A DNA stretch of 64,000 bases from Haloferula helveola (GCF_037076345.1 NZ_AP024702.1:310001-374000), one strand, 5' to 3'; counted from the first letter of the stretch, positions 29,401 through 38,002 are shown. The notes: a model not told the origin generated them from the sequence alone. Made by a program: numbers and translations.

Positions 29401-30832
29401 CGGTACCGGAGTTCACAAGATCCGTGCTGACCGTCACGGCATGGGTGGCATTGTCATTTCTGAGGTAACCAATGGCATCGTTATCTCCTTCAAATTCGAT
29501 AGCCCGATTGGCCAACGTGAGAGGAGCTGTCGCAGAAGAATCAAAGTAGAGGATCTGACTGTTGTTGTCATTGAGCGTGTTGTACTCGTCACCAAAGATG
29601 ATGTTGCCATTCTGAGTCGGACTATCCGCAAGATTGGAAATCCAAACCCTCATGGCACCACCGCTGGTCCCCTGGATTCTGAGCGGACCATTGAAGGAGT
29701 TGGCACCGAGGAGGTGACCTTCCGTATCGCCGTTGGGATTCTGCCTGAGGATGATCCCTCCGTCGCCAGAGATCGGGCCATTGATCCACCAGTCATTATT
29801 CCCCTGGAAGAGGATCGTGCTTCCGGGCACGTTATTCAAAACGAAGCCACGTGTGGAGGGTGAGGTCATCGATGTCCCACCACCACCCTGGACGTAAATC
29901 GTGCCGCCGTTGAAGATGACATCGCCGTTGGGATCCCCGAGACTCTTATCGGCGTAAACCTTGAGCCTGTGGGAGATCGTCCCATCTCCGTCAACTTGAG
30001 TGCCGCCGGTATGGGTATTGTCCGGGGCGCTTCCGCTGTTGGTACCGAACTGATGCTGGGCCGTTCCGGCAAAGATGATTTTTCCGCTGCCGGAAAAGAC
30101 GCTCCGGCAGGTGCGATTGCTGGCGTCACCGAATGTCAGAGTGCCGGCGCCGAGGGTAACGCTGCTGCCATCACTGGTCTCCAGACCGCCGATGGTGACG
30201 TCGTTCCCGGCGACGTCCAGCGTGGTTCCGCCGGCCAAATTCACATTGTCGTCGCCGAAGACCGAACCCGATGCGCCTGCGCGCACCGTGCCCGCATCGT
30301 GGTTGAGGCGGCCAAAGGTATTCGCGCCTGAGAGCGTCAGCACGCCCGGACCGTTCTTGATAAGTTGACGGTTGCCATCATCACTGATGATGCCGGAAAT
30401 CGTCAGGTCGTGATCCGTGTTGGTGGTGACGATCCGATCTGCATTTAGAGCCACATCAAGGCTGATGACATCGGCGAACGGTGTGCTTGTGGCCGTGGTC
30501 GTGACATTGCCTCCGAGCACGATGGAGTCGCCCGCGAGCGTGAAGACGCCCGTCTGGCCCGCGGACCCATTGTTGGTAAAATTGATGCCTCCGTAAGCCA
30601 GCGCCGCACCGAGGTCGTTCACCGTGCTGGTCTGCAGTTCACCGGCGAAGGTCAATGCACCGGATCCCGGAACGGAATCGTCGTCCCAGTTCTCGACAGT
30701 ACTCCAGTTTGCGTCAGCACCACCGCCGTCCCAAGTGTTGGCGGCGTAGAGGGCGGGAGTCATCGGCAAGAGCAGACCCGCCATGATGATGGGATGTCTG
30801 CCACGAGTTCGGAGGGATGATATCGGTTTCAT
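26474..30832 (-). CDS. P4: giant secreted beta-helix protein with autotransporter-associated strand repeats
   Basis: 1452 codons from the ATG at 30832 (MKPISSLRTRGRHPIIMAG, signal peptide ending near LYAA); the upstream in-frame start lacks a signal. At least four PATR-type repeats (TIGR02601-like) are visible, near residues 157 (GPGVLTLSGANTFG), 507 (EWTLSGANTHTGGT), 722 (TLTLGGANTYTGTTRIDGG) and 816 (TGTLTLSGNNSYSG). Residues about 880-1250 are Asn/Gly-rich beta-helix (YVGHINNAQNGDN, YVGYTNNATANSDNN). The last about 125 residues form the C-terminal domain also seen in P1-P3 and P5 (FDAWKVLG, DTNGDGVKDGLAFLLG, ending KLFGRLDG). No autotransporter barrel or PEP-CTERM tail is present. Divergent from regulator R2. 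Confidence 0.85.
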   Translation of the reverse strand: MKPISSLRTRGRHPIIMAGLLLPMTPALYAANTWDGGGADANWSTVENWDDDSVPGSGALTFAGELQTSTVNDLGAALAYGGINFTNNGSAGQTGVFTLAGDSIVLGGNVTTTATSTPFADVISLDVALNADRIVTTNTDHDLTISGIISDDGNRQLIKNGPGVLTLSGANTFGRLNHDAGTVRAGASGSVFGDDNVNLAGGTTLDVAGNDVTIGGLETSDGSSVTLGAGTLTFGDASNRTCRSVFSGSGKIIFAGTAQHQFGTNSGSAPDNTHTGGTQVDGDGTISHRLKVYADKSLGDPNGDVIFNGGTIYVQGGGGTSMTSPSTRGFVLNNVPGSTILFQGNNDWWINGPISGDGGIILRQNPNGDTEGHLLGANSFNGPLRIQGTSGGAMRVWISNLADSPTQNGNIIFGDEYNTLNDNNSQILYFDSSATAPLTLANRAIEFEGDNDAIGYLRNDNATHAVTVSTDLVNSGTGLKSFQLYAGSAGPVNVFSGVISDGSGTVSLRKAGNGEWTLSGANTHTGGTELSAGTLIVDTVDALGAGPLTRNNGNLVLNANQTVPALYVGGFQQPNGVYTSADFGWLSGAGTLTVGSALPSFWDLDDSVAGPGDTAGVVDGTWNAGNTNWSESAAGDVATAAWTAGRIATFSAGNTATDISTVTVDGTRDIGGLTFEEGDVTLASGAAPSLVLKSDALALVQSGATGTVDAPITDDGTAWALTKGGPNTLTLGGANTYTGTTRIDGGTLIAGSATAFGSGGDVTFAGGTLSYNTAGAAGDISTPARLKNSASAILIDTNGESVTLAGDIDSTNTGGLTKVGTGTLTLSGNNSYSGNTTPGDGLLVLDGGTISNSTQVRFTVDGSSMSVTNGGTLNSSGNQTFQADDITMSIVGGNGVTSTWDLGGNDLSTSNTSHDNQQLVIDGAGFAGSAVVTGVNTLVWGRTNNNSTITITDGGQMNVSGGDVRIGNPYYNTNGGSHMTIGGGTATSTFTGNTGRDFYIGFGERTGSNNNVVTVSENGVLTNIRHMYVGHINNAQNGDNVSTANQLLVTGGSAAMNQLSVGYVQTNDRRANANGVGVTGGGQLSTGGSAYVGRANNSGSESSANTLTVSGTGSQWDANNQTVYVGYTNNATANSDNNILTVGADGSVINVDSLIVGDGSGSETGNQLVVNGNASATTVTISAGNSLTGSGTVTGAVSAAGTVAPGTSVGTLSVTGNTTITGTLAIEVDGATADLLAIDGDLDITTATLSITEPGAGATLGSYTIVTYTGTLTPGGPGPFGSEGTLPAGYTVDYNTPGQIKLVSGGAPTGFDAWKVLGSMGPVTFEGDTNGDGVKDGLAFLLGVANPDDDANGNLPTVTESGGSLILTFNCLAIADRDGSTLRVQHSSDIGVSDPWLATVDEVPDADDAVPDNGVTFVVDTVSEAPLNKVTATIDSGEAAGGKLFGRLDGQE

Positions 30833-30878
30833 GGATTTGGGTAGGTCGGAGTCGGGGTTCGGGAGCCGTCCGTGGCGA

Positions 30879-30895
30879 TCGAACCGAAGGTTCGA
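30879..30895. promoter_or_regulatory. Perfect inverted repeat in the P4/R2 control region
   Basis: TCGAACC-GAA-GGTTCGA, 7+7 bases with a 3-base spacer, 47-63 bases upstream of the P4 start codon in the 216-base divergent region. Size and position suit a dimeric regulator operator, with R2 the obvious candidate. Function is inferred. Confidence 0.45.
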
Positions 30896-31017
30896 CATGT
30901 CAGTGCTTTGGCGGGCCGAGAGTTTGAAAAAGTGAACGCTCAACCATGCGGCTCACGATTTTCGTAACGGTCACGGAAAAGCATTCCGCGCAGCCGGTCA
31001 AAGTCTTCCCTCCTCGA

Positions 31018-31039
31018 CATCTGGACCATTTCTGGCCAG
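31018..31039 (+). promoter_or_regulatory. Candidate shared element upstream of R2
   Basis: CATCTGG, then CCATTT, then GGCCAG, ending 9 bases before the R2 ATG and followed by a T-run. A closely similar arrangement (CATCTGG, CCATTT, GGACAG, then TTTCT) precedes R3 at 59458-59480. It includes the 8-base palindrome CTGGCCAG (31032-31039). Could be an autoregulatory site. Confidence 0.35.
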
Positions 31040-31048
31040 GTTTTTGCA

Positions 31049-32116
31049 ATGGCTGCGAAGAGGTTCCTGACGATTTCAGAACAGTTGGCCGAACACCTGC
31101 GCCGCGAGTTGGCGCGGGGACGGTGGAACGGGCTGATGCCGGGCAAGCATCGGATCGCGAAGGAGTTGGGCCTCAACAACAAGACGGTCGAGTCCGCCTT
31201 CATACAGCTTGAAAAGGAAGGCCTGCTCGTCTCCCAAGGTGCCGGACGAAGGCGCCTCATCCAGCTTCCCGATTACTTCGGGTCGAAACGTATTCTACGC
31301 TTTGCCATCCTGTTCCACGACGCCGAAGACCGGGGACAGAGCTATCTGGTCAAGCTTCAGGATGAACTGGTACGATACGGCCATGCTGTGGTTTCCCCCT
31401 CCCAGCATCTGGTCGATCTGGGAATGAAGGCGGAACGGGTCGCTCGCGTCGTGGAGCGCACCGAGGCGGACGCATGGATTGTCATCAGCGCATCCTCCGA
31501 CGTGCTGGAGTGGTTCCTCGCCGAGAAAAGGAAAGTCTTTGCCCTGTTCGGCCGGCGCCGGGAACTGCCGATCCCGGGGGTCGGCCCGAACAAACCGGAT
31601 GCCTATGCGGCGGCCACGCGGGAGCTGATCCGGTTGGGACACCGGCGCATCGTGCTTCTTTGCCCGCCCGAACGGCGTCACCCCGAACCCGGCGCTTCCG
31701 AGAGGGCCTTCCTTGCGGAACTGGCCTCTCAGGGAATCCCCGTCGGCAGCTTTCACCTCCCGGAATGGGATGGAAGTGTGGAAAGCTTTTACCAGCGGTT
31801 GGAGTCGCTGTTTCACTTCAACCGACCCACCGCCCTGATCCTCGACGAGGTGCGGCTCTTCGCTGCCGCAAGATCGTTTCTCGCGGCATACGGAGTCCGC
31901 GTTCCGGAAGATATTTCCCTCGTTTGCACCGACTACGATGCGTGGTTCAACTGGTGCCGACCGACTGTCGCCCACCTCCGCTGGGACACCGGTCCGGTCA
32001 TCCGCAGAATCGTCCGCTGGGCGTCGAACGTGAGTCGCGGGAAGCCGGACCTCCGCCAAGTCGAAACCCCTGTCGAATTCGTGTCGGGCGGAACCATCGG
32101 CCCACCGGGCGGCTGA
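31049..32116 (+). CDS. R2: GntR-type regulator with periplasmic-binding-like sensor domain
   Basis: 355 codons. Winged helix at about residues 5-72 (LTISEQLAEHLRRELARGRW, AFIQLEKEGLLVSQG, GRRRLI). The sensor domain follows, with the same landmarks as R1 and R3: EADAWIVISAS, ALFGRRRELPIPGVGPNK, GHRRIVLLCP, PEPGASERAFLAEL, PTALILDE, VPEDISLVCTD, TVAHLRWDTG, IRRIVRWASNVS. Transcribed away from P4 with 216 bases between start codons, so it probably controls P4 and itself. Downstream it converges on the DUF1080 gene at 32267, with about 150 bases between. Confidence 0.88.
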   Translation: MAAKRFLTISEQLAEHLRRELARGRWNGLMPGKHRIAKELGLNNKTVESAFIQLEKEGLLVSQGAGRRRLIQLPDYFGSKRILRFAILFHDAEDRGQSYLVKLQDELVRYGHAVVSPSQHLVDLGMKAERVARVVERTEADAWIVISASSDVLEWFLAEKRKVFALFGRRRELPIPGVGPNKPDAYAAATRELIRLGHRRIVLLCPPERRHPEPGASERAFLAELASQGIPVGSFHLPEWDGSVESFYQRLESLFHFNRPTALILDEVRLFAAARSFLAAYGVRVPEDISLVCTDYDAWFNWCRPTVAHLRWDTGPVIRRIVRWASNVSRGKPDLRQVETPVEFVSGGTIGPPGG

Positions 32117-32132
32117 CACTATCCCCGGATGG

Positions 32133-32159
32133 AAGCACCGCGTGACGACCGGGGTGCTT
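32133..32159. terminator. Possible hairpin between convergent genes
   Basis: AAGCACC, 13-base loop, GGTGCTT between the R2 stop and the convergent DUF1080 gene. No T-tract follows on either strand, so intrinsic termination is doubtful. Confidence 0.25.
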
Positions 32160-32266
32160 GGACTCATCGCACGGTAGAAGCCTCCGACCGGATCGGATAC
32201 CGATCGTCACATCAACAGCTGTAGGATACGAAAGGCCGTTGCGCATCCTTGGGGATGCCTTCGAAA

Positions 32267-33421
32267 TCAATCTGATTCCAGCGCCTTCCAATCCGCTTCG
32301 GTGACGGCTTCCTTCTGATACTCCATCAGAATCTTCCAGCCGTCGTCTCCTTTCACCAGCAGCGCTTCGAACGCGACATACTCGGAAACCGGCTCACCTC
32401 CCTGCTTCTGCTGTGTGTAGAGAAATACACCGGATTCATGAGCGGTCTTGGCATCGCCATAGCGGTGCGCGAACCGGAAATCGACACTCGCCTTGATGAG
32501 CCCCGCCTTGGTGTCGATGAACTCCTGTCGCCATCGGGCCAAGGCCTGTGACAGCGGATAGCTGACCTTCTTCGAGCCGGAAACCAGTACGGCCTCCGGA
32601 TGGCAGGTCGCCTTGTAGGCTTCGAAGTCACCTGTGTTAACCGCGCGGGAAACCTCGGCCCAGTAGGCATCGAGCTCCGCCAACCGCGTCGCATCCAGAT
32701 CGGGCAAGGGCGTCACCTTGAACGAGCGGATCGCCACCGGGCCATGGTCACCCTGGATCGCGATGGGACCTTGAGCCGCATCGCCCTCAAGTGGAGCCGA
32801 GCGCGTCGGACCGGTGACTCCCACGCTGTCGTGCACCAGCTTACCGTTGATCAACACCTTCTCGAACGTGGCATCGCGGGTTTTCTTGCCGTCGGCATCG
32901 AAACGCGGCGCACGAAACACGATCTCCATCGTCTGCCACTCGCCTGGCGGCTTGGCGGCATTCACGAGAGGCGGAATTCCGCCGAAGCCTTCTCGCCCTT
33001 TGCCCCGGCTCGGGTCCCAGCGTTGATAAATCCCGCCAAGATCACCGGAGCCCGGTTTCCCCCGACCGAAGCTGTCGAGGATCTGAACCTCGTAGCGGCC
33101 GGCAACATAAACCCCGGCATTCGATCCCTTCGGCACCATGAACTCCAGTTCGATCCGGATGTCGCCGAACTCCTCCTTGGTCAATAGGTAAGGCGCCTTC
33201 TCGCCGCGCCTCTCCGCGTTGACCAGCACCTTGCCTTCGCCATCCAGAGCGAATTCGCCTTTCCCCTCGGTCTCGCGAACCGATCCGACCGAACGCCATC
33301 CCGAGACTGGACGGAAGTTCTCCAACACGTTACCCGCGAGAAGGTCCCGTGCTTGGGCATGGCACGGCGATGTCGCCGCAAGAATGCCCAAGGAACCAGC
33401 CAGAAACAGTTTCCTCATCAT
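32267..33421 (-). CDS. Exported DUF1080 (3-keto-disaccharide hydrolase-like) protein fused to an NTF2-like domain
   Basis: 384 codons with signal peptide (MMRKLFLAGSLGILAATS). Residues about 35-240 are a DUF1080 concanavalin-like jelly roll with family hallmarks: DIRIELEFMVPKGSNAGVYV, YEVQILDSFG, GGIYQRWDP, GEWQTMEIVFRAPRF, LINGKLVHD. Residues about 250-380 look like an NTF2/DUF4440-type domain (LAELDAYWAEVSRAVNTGD, ATCHPEAVLVSG, DDGWKILMEY). DUF1080 proteins bind or cleave carbohydrates, some hydrolysing 3-keto-glycosides. The fusion is unusual next to the stand-alone version at 48355. It lies 50 bases downstream of the acetylesterase on the same strand, probably in the same operon. Confidence 0.87.
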   Translation of the reverse strand: MMRKLFLAGSLGILAATSPCHAQARDLLAGNVLENFRPVSGWRSVGSVRETEGKGEFALDGEGKVLVNAERRGEKAPYLLTKEEFGDIRIELEFMVPKGSNAGVYVAGRYEVQILDSFGRGKPGSGDLGGIYQRWDPSRGKGREGFGGIPPLVNAAKPPGEWQTMEIVFRAPRFDADGKKTRDATFEKVLINGKLVHDSVGVTGPTRSAPLEGDAAQGPIAIQGDHGPVAIRSFKVTPLPDLDATRLAELDAYWAEVSRAVNTGDFEAYKATCHPEAVLVSGSKKVSYPLSQALARWRQEFIDTKAGLIKASVDFRFAHRYGDAKTAHESGVFLYTQQKQGGEPVSEYVAFEALLVKGDDGWKILMEYQKEAVTEADWKALESD

Positions 33422-33471
33422 GCTGCCAATGAATACGACGCGGCTCCGGGCACCCAGTACGAACAGCCGGC

Positions 33472-35043
33472 TCAGCGCTCGGTCTTCAGCTTCCAGTCGT
33501 CGGTCCGGAACAACGAAGCCGGCAGACCCTCACCGTTGACGAGGTTGGCTCCCTCCGGATTCGACGCCCACGCGTAACGGACCGCGACGGGCTTGCTCAC
33601 CTTGTCACTCGAGACGATCACGGACTCGCCGTCGATCTTGGCATCGGCCCAGAACCACTTCTGATCCTCGCCAGCGATCTCGAAGCGCTTCAGCGGTCCG
33701 CCGTCGCGACTCTTCAAACCCTTGGCGTGATCGAACTCGATGCGCACCTTGTCAGCTTCGATCTTGGAACCCTTGTAGAGCGGGCCCGAGATGACGATCC
33801 CGTCCTTGCCGTAATCCTTGGCGAGCGCCCAGCGTGCAAGGCGGTTGCCGACATCCAGCTTGTTGGTCGGGTGGATGTTGTTGGCCATGCCGATGTCGTT
33901 GATCACCGCCATCCCGGTCTTCGGCAGGGAAAGGGTGAGCAATTGGGCGTTCTGAAGCTCGGCCCATTCATCGGGTACCCCCGGCTCGGTGCTGGCCTTC
34001 TTGAAGTTCGCGAGCTGCACGAAATAGAACGGCAGCTCCTTCTTCCACAGGCGGCGCCAGTCGAGGATCAGCTGCGGGAAGATCGTCTCGTACTGCTTGG
34101 CACGACCGGCGTTCGATTCACCCTGATACCAGATCGCACCTTTCATGGCATAGCCGACCCACGGGTGGATCATGCCGTTGTAGATCGAGTTGGGGCGGTT
34201 CGGCTGAAGCGCCGGCGACGACGGCTTGCCCGGCTGGCGGGGAACGTTCTGCTTCTTCTCGGCCGTCTTGTTCGCCTCCTTGATTTCCGCGGCCTTCTTC
34301 TTCCATGCCGCCAGGGCCTTCTCATAGTTGGCGGTGGCACTACCTTCGTCGTACGACTTCACGGCCGCGTCGAGTTGCTCGACCAACCCCTTGCCTTCAG
34401 GCTCGGTGAGAAGCCCTTCCCTGCTGGTGAATGCCTCGGAGGGCTTGCCACCCCACGACGTGCTCAGGATGCCCACCGGCACACCGAGCTCCTGATGCAG
34501 CTTGAGGCCGAAGTAGTATCCGACGGCGGAAAACCGACCCACCGTCTCGGGACTGGTCACCAACCATGCTCCACCGACCTTGGTCTGGGGCGTCGCCGCC
34601 GTGACCCGGTCCGACTGGAAAAGCCGGATCTCCGGATAGTTGGCGGCCGCGATATCTTCCTTCGCCCGCTCGGTCTGGGAAAGCGACCACTGCATGTTCG
34701 ACTGGCCGGATGCCATCCACACCTCTCCGACCAGCACATCGGCGACCTTGGCACTGCCGCTCGAGCTGCCGGTCACGGTCATCTCGCGGCCTTTGGCCTC
34801 GGCATCCATGGATGCCAGCTCGACCCTCCAAGCGCCGTCCTTGTCGGCCTTGCCGGTGACCTTCTGACCGCCGAACTCGACCGTCACGGTCTCACCCGGC
34901 TCTCCCCATCCCCAGACGGGAACCGCCTCACCCCGCTGGAACACCGCGTGGTCGCTGAACATCTTCGGCAACTCCACCGCCGCCGAAACCGACACCATCG
35001 CTCCCGAAAGAAGCGCCATCTGAAAAGGGCTTTTGAACCGCAT
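33472..35043 (-). CDS. Sialate O-acetylesterase family protein, exported
   Basis: 523 codons, signal peptide MRFKSPFQMALLSGAMV. An N-terminal Ig-like beta-sandwich (FSDHAVFQRGEAVPVWGWG) precedes the SASA domain, with nucleophile Ser115 in ASGQSNMQW, the block GVPVGILSTSWGG, IWYQGESNAG, and the catalytic His in NNIHPTNK. The organisation matches the full-length bacterial sialate O-acetylesterases encoded in PVC glycan loci; such enzymes remove acetyl groups from sialic acid or, more broadly, from plant and algal polysaccharide. Divergent from the GH78 rhamnosidase (171 bases between starts) and followed by the DUF1080-NTF2 gene, so a role in breaking down an acetylated, rhamnose-containing glycan is plausible. 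Confidence 0.92.
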   Translation of the reverse strand: MRFKSPFQMALLSGAMVSVSAAVELPKMFSDHAVFQRGEAVPVWGWGEPGETVTVEFGGQKVTGKADKDGAWRVELASMDAEAKGREMTVTGSSSGSAKVADVLVGEVWMASGQSNMQWSLSQTERAKEDIAAANYPEIRLFQSDRVTAATPQTKVGGAWLVTSPETVGRFSAVGYYFGLKLHQELGVPVGILSTSWGGKPSEAFTSREGLLTEPEGKGLVEQLDAAVKSYDEGSATANYEKALAAWKKKAAEIKEANKTAEKKQNVPRQPGKPSSPALQPNRPNSIYNGMIHPWVGYAMKGAIWYQGESNAGRAKQYETIFPQLILDWRRLWKKELPFYFVQLANFKKASTEPGVPDEWAELQNAQLLTLSLPKTGMAVINDIGMANNIHPTNKLDVGNRLARWALAKDYGKDGIVISGPLYKGSKIEADKVRIEFDHAKGLKSRDGGPLKRFEIAGEDQKWFWADAKIDGESVIVSSDKVSKPVAVRYAWASNPEGANLVNGEGLPASLFRTDDWKLKTER

Positions 35044-35214
35044 CCTGCCGATACGCCGGACCCGGTCCGGAATTTACATTCCTTGCGGATCATTGTCGCT
35101 CATTTCCGACAGCCGGACCATTGCCCTTGCGATGCCCGATGCCGGTTGCATCTCTTTGCAGTCCAGCAGTTCGCGCGAACGATCCGCCGGACCACCTTTT
35201 TGCCCCCACTTCTC

Positions 35215-37992
35215 ATGAGACTCCGCGACCTGTTCACCGTAGCTGTCCTCCTTCTCGCAATCCACGGAGCTCGAGCCGAGTCCGACCTTGAGCGGCCGGT
35301 TCATCTCCTCTGCGAAGGACAATCCGATCCGATCGCGACACCGGCCAAGCCGCGATTGACGTGGCGGCTGCTTTCGGAAGATCGCGGCGTCCAGCCCACC
35401 GCGTGGCAAGTGTTGGTCGCGAGTTCGGAAGAACTGCTGAGCAAGGACGAAGGCGACCTTTGGGACTCAGGCAAGACCGGCACCGAACGCCTGCCCGGCA
35501 CGAAATACGAGGGCAAGGCCGTCGAGACGGGCACGGTTTGCCATTGGAAAGTCCGTTGGTGGGGTTCGGGCGACCAGCCCTCCCCATGGAGCGAGCCGGC
35601 CACTTGGGAGCCGGCACCCGGCAAGCCCGCCGACTGGAAAGGCGCGCGCTGGATCAATGACGGCGGCACCAACCCCGATAACGACGCCGACTTCTACAAG
35701 CCGGACCCTGCTCCCCTGATGCGGAAGGAGTTCAAGATCGGCAAGCCCGTGACCCGGGCACGGCTCCACGTCGCCGGGCTCGGATTGGGACATCCGAGCA
35801 TCGATGGCGAGCGCCTCGACGACCACGTTTTCGACCCGCCGTGGACCCGCTTCGACAAGCGGATCTTTTTCCGCACCCACGATGTGACCTCCCAACTGAA
35901 TGAGGGAACCCACTGCTTGGGAATCGAACTCGGAAACGGCTGGTACAATCCCCTCCCCTTGCGGATGTGGGGTCGCCGCAACCTCCGCGAGGCCCTGCCG
36001 GTCGGCCGGCCGCGCGCGATCCTCTGCCTTGTCGCCGAGCACTCGGACGGCACGACAACGGTCGTGACCTCCGGGGAGGAATGGAAAACCGCTCCCGGAC
36101 CGACCTTACGCAACAGCATCTACCTCGGCGAGGAGCGGGACGCGCGCCTTGCCGTCGATGGCTGGAGCAAGCCCGGCTTCGACGACGCCAAATGGCAACC
36201 CGTCAAGGTCGCCGGCGAACCGCTCGAACCTCTTCAGCCATTGCTCATGCCACCCGTGCGGTTGGCTGAAGCCCTGCCCGCCAAAGCGGTGACCTCCCCG
36301 TCGGAAGGCGTCCACATTGTCGACTTCGGAACCATCTTCACCGGCATCCCCGAGATCGCGATCAACGCCCCGGCCGGCACCCGGATCGGTTTCCGCTTCG
36401 GTGAACTGCTCCACGAGGACGGTACCCTCAATCCGATGACCAGCGTCTGCGGCCAGATCAAGGGCACCCGCAAGGGACCCGACGGCAAACCGATGTCCGT
36501 CGGAGGTCCCGGCGCTCCCGAGATCGCTTGGCAGCAGGACGTCTACATCGCGCGCGGCGAAGGCGAGCGCTACCGCCCCGATTTCACCTTCCACTCCTTC
36601 CGCTACATGGAAGTGACCGGACTGTCGGAAGTGCTGGCCGACACCTGTCAGGCATTCCCGATGCGCACCGACCTCGCGGACACAGGCTCGTTCTCGTGCT
36701 CGAACGAGTCGCTCAATCGCATCCAGGAGATGTGCCGCCGCACCTTCCTCGCCAATGTCGTGACCGTGCAGTCCGACTGCCCGCACCGTGAGCGCTTCGG
36801 TTACGGCGGCGATATCGTGGCGACCAGCGAGGCCTACCTGATGAACTTCGACATGGCGAGCTTCTACGCGAAGACCGTCCGCGACTGGGCCGACTCCGCC
36901 CTTCCCGACGGACGCCTCACCGACACCGCACCCTTCGTCGGTGTCGACTACTGCGGCGTCGGCTGGGCCATGGTCCACCCGCTGCTGCTCGAGCAACTTT
37001 ATCAGCACTACGGCGATCGTAGTTTGATCGAGGAACAGTTCCCGGTAGCGATGAAGTGGTTCGAGGTCGAAGCGGGACGCCGGAAGGACAACCTCGTCAC
37101 CATCGGACTCGGAGACCACGAAGCCCTCGACAAGGGCCGCGGCCCGGCGGTCTCGACACCGATGTTCATCGACACCGCCCTGCGCATGGCCCGCCTGGCG
37201 AAGATCATCGAGCGGGGTAACGACGCCAAGCAACTCGAGGCATGGGCGGAGGAGTCACGGAAAGCCTGGGCCGAAGCATTCCTCAGCGAAAAGGGCGTGG
37301 TTGCCGACGGTTCCCAGTCCCAGCTGTGCTTCGCACTCGGATTCCACGCCGCGCCCGAAGGCGCACGGAAGGATGTTTTCGCGCGCCTCATCGACAACCT
37401 CACCGCCCCCGAGGACAGCCCGCGTCTGAGCACCGGCATTTACGGGACGCGGATCCTTCTGGAGCAACTCTCGGCCAACGCTCGTTCCGACCTCGCCTAC
37501 TCGCTCGCCGATCGCGACACCTTCCCGTCGTGGAAGTGGATGCTGGAAAACGGTGCCACCACCTTATGGGAACACTGGGCCGGAAGTGACGGCACCTACT
37601 CGAACAACCACCCGATGTTCGGTTCGGTCTCCGAGTGGTTCTTCCGCTGGCTCGGCGGCATCCAATGCGCGCCTGACGCCGTCGGTTTCGACCGCGCCGT
37701 CATCCGTCCCCAGGTGGTCGGCGATCTCACGTGGGTGAAGAGCTCCCATGAAACCATCCGCGGCACCATCACTTCGGACTGGTCGATCGACGGCAAGGTC
37801 CGCCAATTCGACATCACCATCCCGGTCGGAGTCACCGCGAAGGTGGAACTGCCCGCCAAAGCCGGCGACATCATCACCGAAAGCGACAAGCCTCTTCAGG
37901 ACCGCAGTGACATCGGCTTCACCGACCGCGGTGACGGACTCGGCATCGAAATCGGCAGCGGGAGCTACAGCTTCAAGGTGACCACTCCCTAG
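35215..37992 (+). CDS. GH78 alpha-L-rhamnosidase, exported
   Basis: 925 codons from ATG 35215 (MRLRDLFTVAVLLLAIHGARA, signal peptide); the much longer open frame upstream is antisense to the esterase. Order: N-terminal Ig-like domain, carbohydrate-binding beta-sandwich (GLGLGHPSIDGERLDDHVFDP), alpha/alpha-barrel catalytic domain, C-terminal beta-sandwich. The GH78 signature SDCPHRERFGYGGD is present: Asp521, Glu526 and Asp533 have the same spacing as Asp567, Glu572 and Asp579 in the Bacillus RhaB enzyme. Glu786 in TTLWEHWAG is the expected second catalytic acid. It cleaves terminal alpha-L-rhamnose from glycosides or polysaccharides outside the cytoplasm. It stops 10 bases before the convergent M24 gene. 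Confidence 0.94.
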   Translation: MRLRDLFTVAVLLLAIHGARAESDLERPVHLLCEGQSDPIATPAKPRLTWRLLSEDRGVQPTAWQVLVASSEELLSKDEGDLWDSGKTGTERLPGTKYEGKAVETGTVCHWKVRWWGSGDQPSPWSEPATWEPAPGKPADWKGARWINDGGTNPDNDADFYKPDPAPLMRKEFKIGKPVTRARLHVAGLGLGHPSIDGERLDDHVFDPPWTRFDKRIFFRTHDVTSQLNEGTHCLGIELGNGWYNPLPLRMWGRRNLREALPVGRPRAILCLVAEHSDGTTTVVTSGEEWKTAPGPTLRNSIYLGEERDARLAVDGWSKPGFDDAKWQPVKVAGEPLEPLQPLLMPPVRLAEALPAKAVTSPSEGVHIVDFGTIFTGIPEIAINAPAGTRIGFRFGELLHEDGTLNPMTSVCGQIKGTRKGPDGKPMSVGGPGAPEIAWQQDVYIARGEGERYRPDFTFHSFRYMEVTGLSEVLADTCQAFPMRTDLADTGSFSCSNESLNRIQEMCRRTFLANVVTVQSDCPHRERFGYGGDIVATSEAYLMNFDMASFYAKTVRDWADSALPDGRLTDTAPFVGVDYCGVGWAMVHPLLLEQLYQHYGDRSLIEEQFPVAMKWFEVEAGRRKDNLVTIGLGDHEALDKGRGPAVSTPMFIDTALRMARLAKIIERGNDAKQLEAWAEESRKAWAEAFLSEKGVVADGSQSQLCFALGFHAAPEGARKDVFARLIDNLTAPEDSPRLSTGIYGTRILLEQLSANARSDLAYSLADRDTFPSWKWMLENGATTLWEHWAGSDGTYSNNHPMFGSVSEWFFRWLGGIQCAPDAVGFDRAVIRPQVVGDLTWVKSSHETIRGTITSDWSIDGKVRQFDITIPVGVTAKVELPAKAGDIITESDKPLQDRSDIGFTDRGDGLGIEIGSGSYSFKVTTP

Positions 37993-38002
37993 TGAATCCG
38001 GG

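Noticed and set aside
33727-35214. N-terminal extension of the rhamnosidase frame
   Set aside because: The extension is antisense to the acetylesterase gene; a proper signal peptide begins at 35215.
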